This document shows, piece by piece, positions 9,566 to 17,224 of a stretch of DNA of 34,052 nucleotides (its first letter is position 1; each line of letters begins with the position of its first letter). The notes beneath the pieces were generated by a model. It saw only the letters and a program-made list of their open reading frames with translations, ran no database searches and was not told the DNA's origin. The stretch spans positions 39,937 through 73,988 of the forward strand of contig DGTJ01000049.1 in assembly GCA_002393725.1 (NCBI GenBank). The letters run 5' to 3'. The DNA comes from Prevotella sp. UBA4339 (GTDB taxonomy: Bacteria; Bacteroidota; Bacteroidia; Bacteroidales; Bacteroidaceae). The translations under genes and the position numbers were made by a program.

Positions 9566-9588
9566 TGCACAATTCACAATGCACAATT
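9564..9588 (+). repeat. Short direct repeat AATGCACAATT x2 between the chromate transporter genes
   Basis: Two perfect copies of the 11-mer AATGCACAATT (9564-9574 and 9578-9588), 14 nt start to start, make up nearly all of the gap between the two transporter genes. The repeat touches the stop codon of the first gene. Its role is unknown. Confidence 0.6.
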
Positions 9589-9593
9589 AGATT

Positions 9594-10166
9594 ATGATAT
9601 TCATATCTCTCTTTATCACATTTTTCAAGATTGGTCTTTTCGGTTTCGGGGGAGGCTATGGCATGCTGTCGCTCATACAGCATGAGACGGTAGAGTCACA
9701 CCACTGGCTCTCTACCGCAGAATTTACAGACATCGTGGCCATCTCTCAGATGACTCCCGGACCGATCGGCATCAACTCTGCCACATATTGCGGGTACACT
9801 GCCATTCACAATGCCGGATTCGGCAATATGATGGCTATTCTTGGCTCTGCGACAGCCACCTTCGCACTGGTGCTGCCATCAATGATACTGATGATACTTA
9901 TCTCCAAGATGTTCATAAAGTATATGAAGACTCATCTGGTTCAGTCAGTGTTCACAGGTCTGCGTCCGGCTGTGGTAGGCTTGCTCGCTGCAGCAACTCT
10001 CCTACTCTGCAACAAGGAAAACTTTTCCACCCCCAATGAGAATCCCTGGCAATTCTTTATCAGTTGTGCGCTGCTCCTGGCTACAGCTTTCGGAACTGGC
10101 TACCTGAAAATCAATCCTATCAAAATGATCTTCTTTGCAGGCTTTGCAGGACTACTTCTATTGTAA
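9594..10166 (+). CDS. Chromate transporter family protein, second half (short-chain ChrA)
   Basis: A 190-residue CHR-family membrane protein, homologous to its upstream neighbour. It has the same N-terminal signature in the form FKIGLFGFGGGYGM and the ISQMTPGPIGINSATY segment, followed by hydrophobic helices to the C-terminus (AGFAGLLLL). The pair should assemble as a heterodimer. Each half has its own start and full domain length, so this is a natural split pair and not a frameshifted single gene. It is the last gene of the peptidase-purL-chromate transporter block; a candidate terminator lies just downstream. Confidence 0.88.
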   Translation: MIFISLFITFFKIGLFGFGGGYGMLSLIQHETVESHHWLSTAEFTDIVAISQMTPGPIGINSATYCGYTAIHNAGFGNMMAILGSATATFALVLPSMILMILISKMFIKYMKTHLVQSVFTGLRPAVVGLLAAATLLLCNKENFSTPNENPWQFFISCALLLATAFGTGYLKINPIKMIFFAGFAGLLLL

Positions 10167-10173
10167 TTTTTGT

Positions 10174-10200
10174 AAAGAGTACGTCATAAATGTACTTTTT
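10174..10200 (+). terminator. Candidate terminator after the chromate transporter pair
   Basis: A 9-bp stem (AAAGAGTAC with GTACTTTTT, including one G-U pair) encloses a 9-nt loop, and the right arm itself ends in a run of T. It starts 8 nt after the stop codon. The stem is AT-rich, so strength is uncertain. Confidence 0.5.
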
Positions 10201-10256
10201 ACACCTCTATATTCAGTCCACTCTTTAGCCTGCAGACCGTTTTGTTAACGCACTAC

Positions 10257-10346
10257 TTATCAGATAATTACGGCATCACTCCCTCCAATTTCATCCACTT
10301 TTATCACTAATCGCTGAAAATCACATCTTTTTTTTATTTAATTTTG
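10257..10346 (+). promoter_or_regulatory. Promoter region of the SusCD locus, with possible operator repeats
   Basis: TAATTTTG (10339-10346) matches the Bacteroidota -7 box TAnnTTTG and would give a leader of about 75-80 nt to the susC-like ATG. No TTTG is present at the expected -33 position, as expected for a promoter that needs an activator. Upstream lie TTATCAGATAAT (10257-10268, itself palindromic) and the related TTATCACTAAT (10301-10311), 44 nt apart start to start. The second sits next to the -33 region, where an HTCS AraC domain would bind. The rest of the 264-nt gap (10167-10430) holds only the candidate terminator and AT-rich leader. Confidence 0.45.
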
Positions 10347-10430
10347 CATCAGAAATATTGAGAGCACTACCAGCTCCAATTCTTTCGTAAATTCTAACTT
10401 ATAATATTTAAACAATTTAGCTAACAAAGT

Positions 10431-13400
10431 ATGAAAAAAAGCAGGTATCTACTGTTGTTGTTGACAATTATGTTGTCGATGGCTACAAACGCCCAAGGAA
10501 TTTTGGGAACTGTGACAGACGATCAGGGAGAGCCCGTCATCGGAGCTTCCGTCGTCGAGAAAGGTAATCCTCAGAACGGTACCATCACCGACTATGATGG
10601 TAAGTTCACGTTGAAAGTCAACGCAGGTACACCTATTATTATTAGTTATATCGGCTATCTCACTCAGGAGGTGAAGGCTGCTAATGGCATGAAAGTAACG
10701 CTGAAGGAAGATGAACAGACACTTCAGGACGTGGTCGTTATCGGTTATGGTGTCCAGAAGAAGAGCGTCGTGACGGCTTCCATAGCCAAGGTGAGTGCCG
10801 ATGATCTTGAAGGTACAGCTCCTGTACGTATGGACAATGCACTGAAGGGACTTGCCGCTGGTGTGAATGTCACATCATCATCAGGTCAGCCAGGTGCTGC
10901 TTCCCGCATACGTGTTCGTGGTATCGGTACTATCAACAACTCCGATCCTCTTTATATTGTAGACGGAATGCCTATCGAGGGAGGGCTTGACTACATCAAC
11001 CCTAGCGATATCGAGTCTATCGAGGTATTGAAAGATGCTGCCTCTGGTGCCATCTATGGTGCCCGTGCTGCCAATGGTGTAATACTTGTCACAACAAAGA
11101 AAGGAAAGCTTGGCAAGGTTACCGTCAACTACAATTTCTCACAGGGCTGGCAGAGTGCCTGGAGGCATCGCGACGTGCTGAATGCCACACAGTATGCCAT
11201 CATGCGTAACGAGGCTCTCGTAAACGCAGGACAGGCTCCACTGTATAGCGATCCATATCAGTACGGCGAAGGTACCGACTGGCAGGATGTGCTGTTCAAT
11301 GACAATGCTCCCGTTCAGAATCATGAGTTGACCGTCAGCGGCGCAAGCGAGAAGATCAACTACTTCCTTTCTGCAGGCTACTATACTCAGGAAGGTATCG
11401 TAGGTGGTAACTTCGATCGTTCCAACTATACACGTATGACCCTGCGTGGCAACTTCAACTTCAACATCTTTGACGACTCAAAGAGCCGCAACTGGCTCAA
11501 CAAGCTGGACTTGGACGTGAACCTGTCATACGCTCGCGTAAAGAGTATTGGTGTAGGTGTAAACGACCAGTATGGCGGACTCGTAACAACAGCCGTTGCA
11601 CTCTCTCCTATTCTGAAGCCTTATCTAGAGACTGAGGCAGAGCAGAAAGCACAGGATGACTACTATTATAAGATGTATCCTGACTTCTACAGCCCAATGT
11701 TCTATAATGGCAAGCAGCTTGCCCTGCCTGGTGTCGACTACAACGAGTTTGGTAATCCTATTGCCGACCTTCTCGCACCTGCCCTTCCTGGCTGGAGCCA
11801 CAAGTTCGTAACAAATTTCGCCGCTACCCTGCAGCTCTGGGACGGTCTGAAGTTCCGCAGCAGCTACAGTGCTGACCTCTCTTTCTGGGGCAGCAACTGG
11901 TACTCGAAGGTGGCCTACTACAAGCCAACAAACATTGTGCAGCGCTCTCAGGCAGGATCTGAAGCCGATCGCGGCCTGGTATGGCAGGTAGAGAACGTGC
12001 TCATGTACGACAAGACCTTCGGAGTCCACACCATCAATGTAGTGCTTGGTCAGTCAGCATTCGAGAACTCAGGTTTCAACGTAGGCGCATCACGCTATAA
12101 TATCAATGACTACAGCAAGCCTTGGGTGAACGCATCACTCGGTCTGGCTGCCGATGGCGACCGCGACGGTTGGGCTGGTCCTACCACAAAGCACACTATG
12201 TCTTCATTGTTTGGGCGTCTCTCTTACAACTATGACGAGCGTTACATGCTGCAGGCAACAGTACGCCGGGATGGTTCAAGCCGATTCGGAACAAACAACA
12301 AATACGGTACTTTCCCATCAGTATCTCTCGGATGGAATGTCATGAACGAGAAGTTCCTTAAGAGTACCAATGACTGGCTGAACAACCTGAAGGTGCGCTT
12401 CAGTTGGGGTAAGAACGGTAACGATAATATCGGTGACTTCCGCTACACCGTACTGACACAGGGCGGTAACAACTACGGATTCGGACGTGGCGGATCAGAG
12501 CAGGAGGTAGTAAGTACCAAGGCTGCCGGTCTGGGCAATCCTGATATCAAGTGGGAGGAGTCTGAGCAGTTTGACTTCGGTATTGACTTCGGTTTCCTGA
12601 ACAACAAGCTGACATTCACTGTCGACTGGTTCAAGAAGAAGACCAATGGTATGCTTATGACAATGGCTATTCCGAGCTATGTAGGCGAGTCGAAGCCTAT
12701 CGGTAATGTGGGCGACATGGAGAACAGCGGTCTGGAGTTCGAGGCTTCATACAAGTTCAATATCGCTGATGCAAGATTCCAGATCAAGGGAAATGCCTCT
12801 TACCTGAAGAACAAGCTCATCAAGCTGGGTAACGATACCGGCACGGCAACCTACGACTGGGTACAGGGTGGTGTCGGCAACATCTCCCGCGCTGAGAACG
12901 GTGAGCCCTGGCCTTTCTTCTGGGGCTACAAGACACTGGGTATCTTCCAGAACATGGACGAAGTAAACAGTTATACGAATGCCGATGGCGGCCTGATTCA
13001 GCCGAATGCACGTCCCGGTTTTGTTCGCTATGCTGATATCAACGGTGATGGCAAGATTAGCGATGATGATAAGACCAATATCGGTAACGGTACTCCTGAC
13101 TGGACATTCGGCTTCACTGTCAATGCTGCCTGGAAAGGCTTCGACTTCATGATGTTCTGGCAGGGAACAGCCGGCAACGAAGTATTCGACGCTACCCGAC
13201 GTGTAGATATTGCATCAAGCAACCTTGCTTCCTGGTACTTCGGGCGCTGGACTGGTGAAGGTACAAGCGACAAGTATCCTATCTGGTTAAACAACGATAC
13301 AGAAAACTGGAAGTCGTCCGACCTCTATGTTCACGATGGAAGCTATTTCCGCCTCAAGAACATCGAGCTGGGCTATACTATCCCCGAATTTATCACAAGG

Positions 13401-13574
13401 AAAGCCTTCATCAGCCGTCTGCGCCTATATGTGGCTGCTGAGAATCTGCTGACATTTACCAAGTACTGGGGATTCGATCCTGAAATATCTTCCGGCGGTA
13501 CATCTCTCGGCATCGACTATGGTGTATATCCACAGCCTCGCACATTCAGAGTAGGTCTGAACCTTACCTTTTAA
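10431..13574 (+). CDS. SusC/RagA-type TonB-dependent outer-membrane transporter
   Basis: A 1047-residue outer-membrane importer that, with the SusD-like lipoprotein, takes up oligosaccharides using TonB energy. Domains in order: signal peptide (residues 1 to about 22, ending TNAQG); a carboxypeptidase-regulatory-like domain (about 23-95); a TonB box region (DVVVIGYG); a plug domain with the family signatures IRVRGIGTINNSDPLYIVDG and SGAIYGARAANGVILVTTK; and a C-terminal beta-barrel whose last strand ends in Phe (VGLNLTF). It is the first gene of the locus, 85 nt after the predicted -7 box. The susD-like gene follows after 34 nt. Substrate is inferred from the GH16 and GH5 enzymes downstream. 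Confidence 0.96.
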   Translation: MKKSRYLLLLLTIMLSMATNAQGILGTVTDDQGEPVIGASVVEKGNPQNGTITDYDGKFTLKVNAGTPIIISYIGYLTQEVKAANGMKVTLKEDEQTLQDVVVIGYGVQKKSVVTASIAKVSADDLEGTAPVRMDNALKGLAAGVNVTSSSGQPGAASRIRVRGIGTINNSDPLYIVDGMPIEGGLDYINPSDIESIEVLKDAASGAIYGARAANGVILVTTKKGKLGKVTVNYNFSQGWQSAWRHRDVLNATQYAIMRNEALVNAGQAPLYSDPYQYGEGTDWQDVLFNDNAPVQNHELTVSGASEKINYFLSAGYYTQEGIVGGNFDRSNYTRMTLRGNFNFNIFDDSKSRNWLNKLDLDVNLSYARVKSIGVGVNDQYGGLVTTAVALSPILKPYLETEAEQKAQDDYYYKMYPDFYSPMFYNGKQLALPGVDYNEFGNPIADLLAPALPGWSHKFVTNFAATLQLWDGLKFRSSYSADLSFWGSNWYSKVAYYKPTNIVQRSQAGSEADRGLVWQVENVLMYDKTFGVHTINVVLGQSAFENSGFNVGASRYNINDYSKPWVNASLGLAADGDRDGWAGPTTKHTMSSLFGRLSYNYDERYMLQATVRRDGSSRFGTNNKYGTFPSVSLGWNVMNEKFLKSTNDWLNNLKVRFSWGKNGNDNIGDFRYTVLTQGGNNYGFGRGGSEQEVVSTKAAGLGNPDIKWEESEQFDFGIDFGFLNNKLTFTVDWFKKKTNGMLMTMAIPSYVGESKPIGNVGDMENSGLEFEASYKFNIADARFQIKGNASYLKNKLIKLGNDTGTATYDWVQGGVGNISRAENGEPWPFFWGYKTLGIFQNMDEVNSYTNADGGLIQPNARPGFVRYADINGDGKISDDDKTNIGNGTPDWTFGFTVNAAWKGFDFMMFWQGTAGNEVFDATRRVDIASSNLASWYFGRWTGEGTSDKYPIWLNNDTENWKSSDLYVHDGSYFRLKNIELGYTIPEFITRKAFISRLRLYVAAENLLTFTKYWGFDPEISSGGTSLGIDYGVYPQPRTFRVGLNLTF

Positions 13575-13608
13575 TGATTAGGAATAAGAAAATTAGATAT
13601 TAGAAATT

Positions 13609-15231
13609 ATGATTACCAAGATAAATAATAATAATTTGATGAAGAAGGCTGTAGCAGGAGCATCCTCCTTGCTCCTTGCTCCTTTCTCCTTCCTCGTAAT
13701 GCTCACCTTCCTCGTATCATCGTGCAGCAAGGACTTCCTGGAGGTGACCAGCCCAAGTGATTTCCCTATTGAGGACTACTATTCCAAGAAGGTCAAGATA
13801 GAAGAGGCCCTGGTATCTGCCTATGCCCCACTCCACTGGTTTGACTACGGCACTACCAGCAACTACAATGCCCTCAATCTGTCGTCAGACATTATGAGTG
13901 ACGACATGTACCCCAATGGCGGTAACGATGCAGACTGCCCATATCTGCAGCTGGCATTCAACTTCTCTGTGACACCGCTTACAGACATTACCGGCATCTG
14001 GCTCGACAGCTATTCTGGCGTAAAGCGTGCCAACGATGTCATCAAGTATGTAGACTGGGCTACCGACATGACAGATGCCGAGAAGAGCAATGTCACCACC
14101 CAGGCTCGTCTGCTGCGTGCTTACTACTACAATCTTCTGTGGAAGTACTATGGCAACATTCCTTTCTTCTTTGAGAATCTTGAGGCACCATACACAGCGC
14201 CGCAGCTCTCTGCCGATGAGGTATATGCAAAAGTTATTGAAGACCTTGAAGACATCATCGCCAATGGCAACCTGAAAGACGAATGGGACGATGTCAATGT
14301 AGGTCGCGTGACAAGACCTATGGCCTATATGCTCTACACCGAAATGGTAATGTATCAGAACGACCAGAGCCGCTATGCCAAGGCACTGGGCTTCATGCAG
14401 AACATCATCAGTAGCGGCAAGTTCGGTCTGCTCGACAACTTTGCCGACGTATGGACAGAGGCTGGAGAGTGGAGCAAAGAGTCAATCTTCGAGATCAATT
14501 ACTATTCTGTAAACGGAGGTCGCGCCTGGGACAATGGTCTCGGTGCTGGCGGATCAGTAAATATCCGTCTGTGCGGTCCTCGCGGATTCATTGCCAAGAA
14601 AGGCGACCCGTACGAGGGTGTCGTTGAGGCTGGATGGGGATTCGGATATATTCCTCCAAAGTCTATCCGCAGTTTTGAGGACGGTGATGCCCGTAAGGAC
14701 GTGACAGGTTTCGACATCTGGGAACATGGCGATGCAGAGGCAATGCAGGATGCAGGCTGGATGTTCCGTGAGAGAACTCCGGGCAGCTATTACAGCAACG
14801 GCAAGTACCTGCCTTGGGCTGGCGGCAATGCTGGTTGCACAGGAAGCGGCGACATGAACTTCAACAACAATTTCCGCGTGTATCGTTATTCCGAGACTCT
14901 GCTCAATGCAGCAGAACTCCTTCTGAAGACAGGCGGCAGTGCCTCTCAGGCAGCAGATTACGTAAATCAGGTTCGTAACCGTGCCGGTCTGGCCTCTCTC
15001 AACAGTGTCGACCAGGATGACATCCTCAATGAGCGCCGACATGAGTTCATGGGCGAAGGCAAGCGTTACTGGGACCTCGTGCGCACAGGCAATGCTGCCA
15101 CAGTCCTCAAGGCATCAAACGACGACCTCGGCTTCCGCACCAAAGACTGGGACTCACACTGCAAGTATCTGCCCATCCCACAGGACAACATCGAGGGTGA
15201 TCCTAACCTCAAGCAGAATCCTGGATATTAA
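13609..15231 (+). CDS. SusD/RagB-type surface glycan-binding lipoprotein
   Basis: The lid partner of the SusC-like transporter, a surface lipoprotein of 540 residues. The lipobox is LVSSC with Cys39 as the lipidation site. The signature near the C-terminus is DDILNERRHEFMGEGKRYWD, followed by the usual YLPIP and NPGY ending. The TPR-like SusD fold is expected for most of the chain. Either of two in-frame starts could be used: the ATG given, or one 30 nt later (MKKAVAGAS), which gives a more standard signal peptide. The signal-peptide codons contain four tandem CTCCTTN heptamers (listed separately), an unusual feature because a change in copy number shifts the frame. Confidence 0.95.
   Translation: MITKINNNNLMKKAVAGASSLLLAPFSFLVMLTFLVSSCSKDFLEVTSPSDFPIEDYYSKKVKIEEALVSAYAPLHWFDYGTTSNYNALNLSSDIMSDDMYPNGGNDADCPYLQLAFNFSVTPLTDITGIWLDSYSGVKRANDVIKYVDWATDMTDAEKSNVTTQARLLRAYYYNLLWKYYGNIPFFFENLEAPYTAPQLSADEVYAKVIEDLEDIIANGNLKDEWDDVNVGRVTRPMAYMLYTEMVMYQNDQSRYAKALGFMQNIISSGKFGLLDNFADVWTEAGEWSKESIFEINYYSVNGGRAWDNGLGAGGSVNIRLCGPRGFIAKKGDPYEGVVEAGWGFGYIPPKSIRSFEDGDARKDVTGFDIWEHGDAEAMQDAGWMFRERTPGSYYSNGKYLPWAGGNAGCTGSGDMNFNNNFRVYRYSETLLNAAELLLKTGGSASQAADYVNQVRNRAGLASLNSVDQDDILNERRHEFMGEGKRYWDLVRTGNAATVLKASNDDLGFRTKDWDSHCKYLPIPQDNIEGDPNLKQNPGY
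13665..13692 (+). repeat. Tandem heptanucleotide repeat (CTCCTTN)x4 inside the susD-like signal-peptide codons
   Basis: Units CTCCTTG, CTCCTTG, CTCCTTT, CTCCTTC run end to end. A second, in-frame direct repeat CCTTCCTCGTA (13688-13698 and 13706-13716, 18 nt apart) overlaps its end. Seven is not a multiple of three, so gain or loss of one unit by slippage would put the gene out of frame. Together they encode the hydrophobic core of the signal peptide. Confidence 0.75.
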
Positions 15232-15265
15232 TACATCAAATCTGACATTAAAAAGACTATAGAAT

Positions 15266-17155
15266 ATGAAGAATATAATTAAATATATGGCTGGCGCCCT
15301 CTTCGCAGGTCTGACGATGACAGCCTGCTCTCCTGAGAAATTCGACGGTCCGGATCAGGCAGGGGTGCCTACATCCAATGGTGCTGACTTCGACATATCG
15401 GTCGACCAGTCCATCAATCAGGTCACAGTAAGCTACAATCAGAAGGGATCATACCCCATCTGGTCGTTCGACGGTGGCAAGACCTATTCCACACAGCCTA
15501 CCGTATCAAAGATCTTCGCTCTCAGAGGCGACTACCAGGTATCCATGAAGATAGGCAACCGCAATGGTATCAGTCAGGGCGAGGTGACAAAGACATTCAC
15601 CATGAACCAGACGCAGGTTGACTTCGACTCATACAAGAGCAAGTTCGTAGGTAAAGAGTGGCGCATCAAATACGACGAGGCAGGTCACATGGGCTGCGGC
15701 CCTTCCGGCACCGACGGCCTCGGATGGTGGAGTGCCGCACCTGGCGACAAGGCTGACTGGGGTGTCTACGACGACCGCATCACCTTCAGCAACGACGGAG
15801 CATATACCTACAATCCCGGTGCCGGAGGAACAGTCTACGTCAACTGGGGATGCTCTATCTATCCTGAGTACAACATCAACAAGGCAAGTGAGACAGACTT
15901 CACTGCCCCAGTTGATCCTCAGACATCGTCTTACACCCTCGATGCCGACGCCGACGGAAACGTTGTCATCAAGCTGGCTGCGAAGACACTCTTCCCATAT
16001 ATTGCCAACGACGAGCAGTTTAATGGCGGAGAATACCGCATCGAGAGCCTGAGCAACAAGAAGATGTCGCTTATCATCGACAATGGCAATATCGCCTGGC
16101 ACTTCATCCTCACAAGCGAGGAAGACAAGCCTGCCACACCTTCTATCAACTGGGTTGCCGTCGACTCTCCCGACAACCTCGGTGCCGGTTTCAACACGGT
16201 AGGCACCATGGAGTTCTGGTGGGCTGATGCAGGCTGGGGACAGATTGGCAATCCTGAATTCTCTTATGCCGATGGTGTCTACACCATCACCGCTACAGAG
16301 AACGGCGGTGCCGAGTGGCAGGCTCAGAACTCTATCCACCACGCACAGACTAACATCGTCAAGGACGAGTACTATAACATCCGCTTCAAGATCAATGCCA
16401 GTGCCGAAGTAGGTCGCTTCACATTCAAGATATGCGACGAGGGTAATGACGACAACACCCTGATCTACAAGAACGACCTTGAACTGGCAGCCGGTGACAA
16501 CGTCATTGAGCTAAAGGACATCAAGAGCGGCGGAAGCTTCACTGAGGCAAAACTCTTCATCGACCTCGGAGGAATCACTCCCGGCACCACCCTCAAGCTG
16601 AGCGACATCATCGTACAGAAAGGCGAGGAGCCTACCATCGACGAGAGCGATCCTAAACTGATCGACTGGGCTGGCACCAATTCCGACGCAAATCTCGGTG
16701 CTGCCTTCAACACTGCCGGTGTGATGAACTTCTGGTGGGCTGATGCAGGCTGGGGACAGATTGGCAATCCCGAATTCTCCTATGCCGACGGTGTCTACAC
16801 CATCGTAGCAACAGAGAACGGTGGTGCCGAGTGGCAGGCTCAGTGCTCTATCCAGAATGTAGCCGTCAACATCGAGGAAGGCCAGACTTACGATCTCAGC
16901 GTGAAGATTACTACAAGTGCCGAACTGGAGCGCTTCACTGTCAAGCTCTGTGCTCAGGACGACGATGACAACACCCTGCTCTACAACGGAAAAGTATCAG
17001 CTGACAAGGGCGAGAACCTCGTACAGTTTGCCAATATCAAGAAGGAGAAGGGCTCATTCTCTACAGGCAAGTTCTTCGTCGACCTCGGAGGTGTTCCCGT
17101 AGGCACGGAGGTCAAGATCAGCGACATCATTGTACAGAAGCACAAACTGAAGTAG
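15266..17155 (+). CDS. Surface glycan-binding lipoprotein (SGBP) with PKD-like domain and duplicated C-terminal binding module
   Basis: The third gene of the locus occupies the position of SusE/F-like surface glycan-binding proteins. It has a lipoprotein signal peptide with lipobox MTAC (Cys21). A PKD/Ig-like domain (about residues 40-115) includes PIWSFDGGKTYS. A Trp- and Gly-rich domain follows (about 120-285), then two copies of a 172-residue module starting at residues 294 and 466 and running to the C-terminus. The modules share FWWADAGWGQIGNPEFSYAD and resemble CBM4/9-type beta-sandwich modules; that assignment is inference. Aromatic-rich motifs fit glycan binding. The SusD-like gene ends 34 nt upstream. 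The GH16 gene follows after a 69-nt gap with a strong hairpin. No catalytic motif was found. Confidence 0.85.
   Translation: MKNIIKYMAGALFAGLTMTACSPEKFDGPDQAGVPTSNGADFDISVDQSINQVTVSYNQKGSYPIWSFDGGKTYSTQPTVSKIFALRGDYQVSMKIGNRNGISQGEVTKTFTMNQTQVDFDSYKSKFVGKEWRIKYDEAGHMGCGPSGTDGLGWWSAAPGDKADWGVYDDRITFSNDGAYTYNPGAGGTVYVNWGCSIYPEYNINKASETDFTAPVDPQTSSYTLDADADGNVVIKLAAKTLFPYIANDEQFNGGEYRIESLSNKKMSLIIDNGNIAWHFILTSEEDKPATPSINWVAVDSPDNLGAGFNTVGTMEFWWADAGWGQIGNPEFSYADGVYTITATENGGAEWQAQNSIHHAQTNIVKDEYYNIRFKINASAEVGRFTFKICDEGNDDNTLIYKNDLELAAGDNVIELKDIKSGGSFTEAKLFIDLGGITPGTTLKLSDIIVQKGEEPTIDESDPKLIDWAGTNSDANLGAAFNTAGVMNFWWADAGWGQIGNPEFSYADGVYTIVATENGGAEWQAQCSIQNVAVNIEEGQTYDLSVKITTSAELERFTVKLCAQDDDDNTLLYNGKVSADKGENLVQFANIKKEKGSFSTGKFFVDLGGVPVGTEVKISDIIVQKHKLK
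16145..17152 (+). repeat. In-frame 516-nt tandem duplication in the SGBP gene
   Basis: Two units begin at 16145 and 16661, exactly 516 nt (172 codons) apart, the second slightly shorter. A 41-nt stretch is identical in both (16214-16254 and 16730-16770), and similarity continues through codons for NGGAEWQAQ and the C-terminal SDIIVQK. Near-identity at the DNA level suggests recent duplication or ongoing gene conversion. Confidence 0.85.
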
Positions 17156-17168
17156 ATATAACCCTTTC

Positions 17169-17209
17169 AAGGGACCTTACTGGACTATCGCAGCCCGGTA
17201 AGGTCCTTT
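17169..17209 (+). promoter_or_regulatory. Strong intercistronic hairpin between SGBP and GH16 genes
   Basis: A 15-bp stem (17169-17183 with 17195-17209, two G-U pairs) closes an 11-nt loop, starting 13 nt after the SGBP stop. Only a short T run (TTT then CAATT) follows, so it may act as a partial terminator or as an mRNA 3' stabiliser. Either would raise SusCD-SGBP transcript over the enzyme genes. A small alternative hairpin, CCCTT-TC-AAGGG (about 17162-17173), overlaps its left arm. Confidence 0.6.
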
Positions 17210-17224
17210 CAATTAGAAACAGCA

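Noticed and set aside
9032..10166. One ChrA gene broken by a frameshift
   Set aside because: Each half has its own start, full CHR signature and normal short-chain length, and the gap is a clean intergenic repeat. Natural pairs of this kind are common.
13665..13716. CRISPR-like array
   Set aside because: Units are only 7 nt, contiguous without spacers, and lie in codons of a signal peptide.
15629..16342. Long open frame (237 codons) on the minus strand inside the SGBP gene
   Set aside because: Shadow of the opposite coding strand; no domain, leader or promoter.
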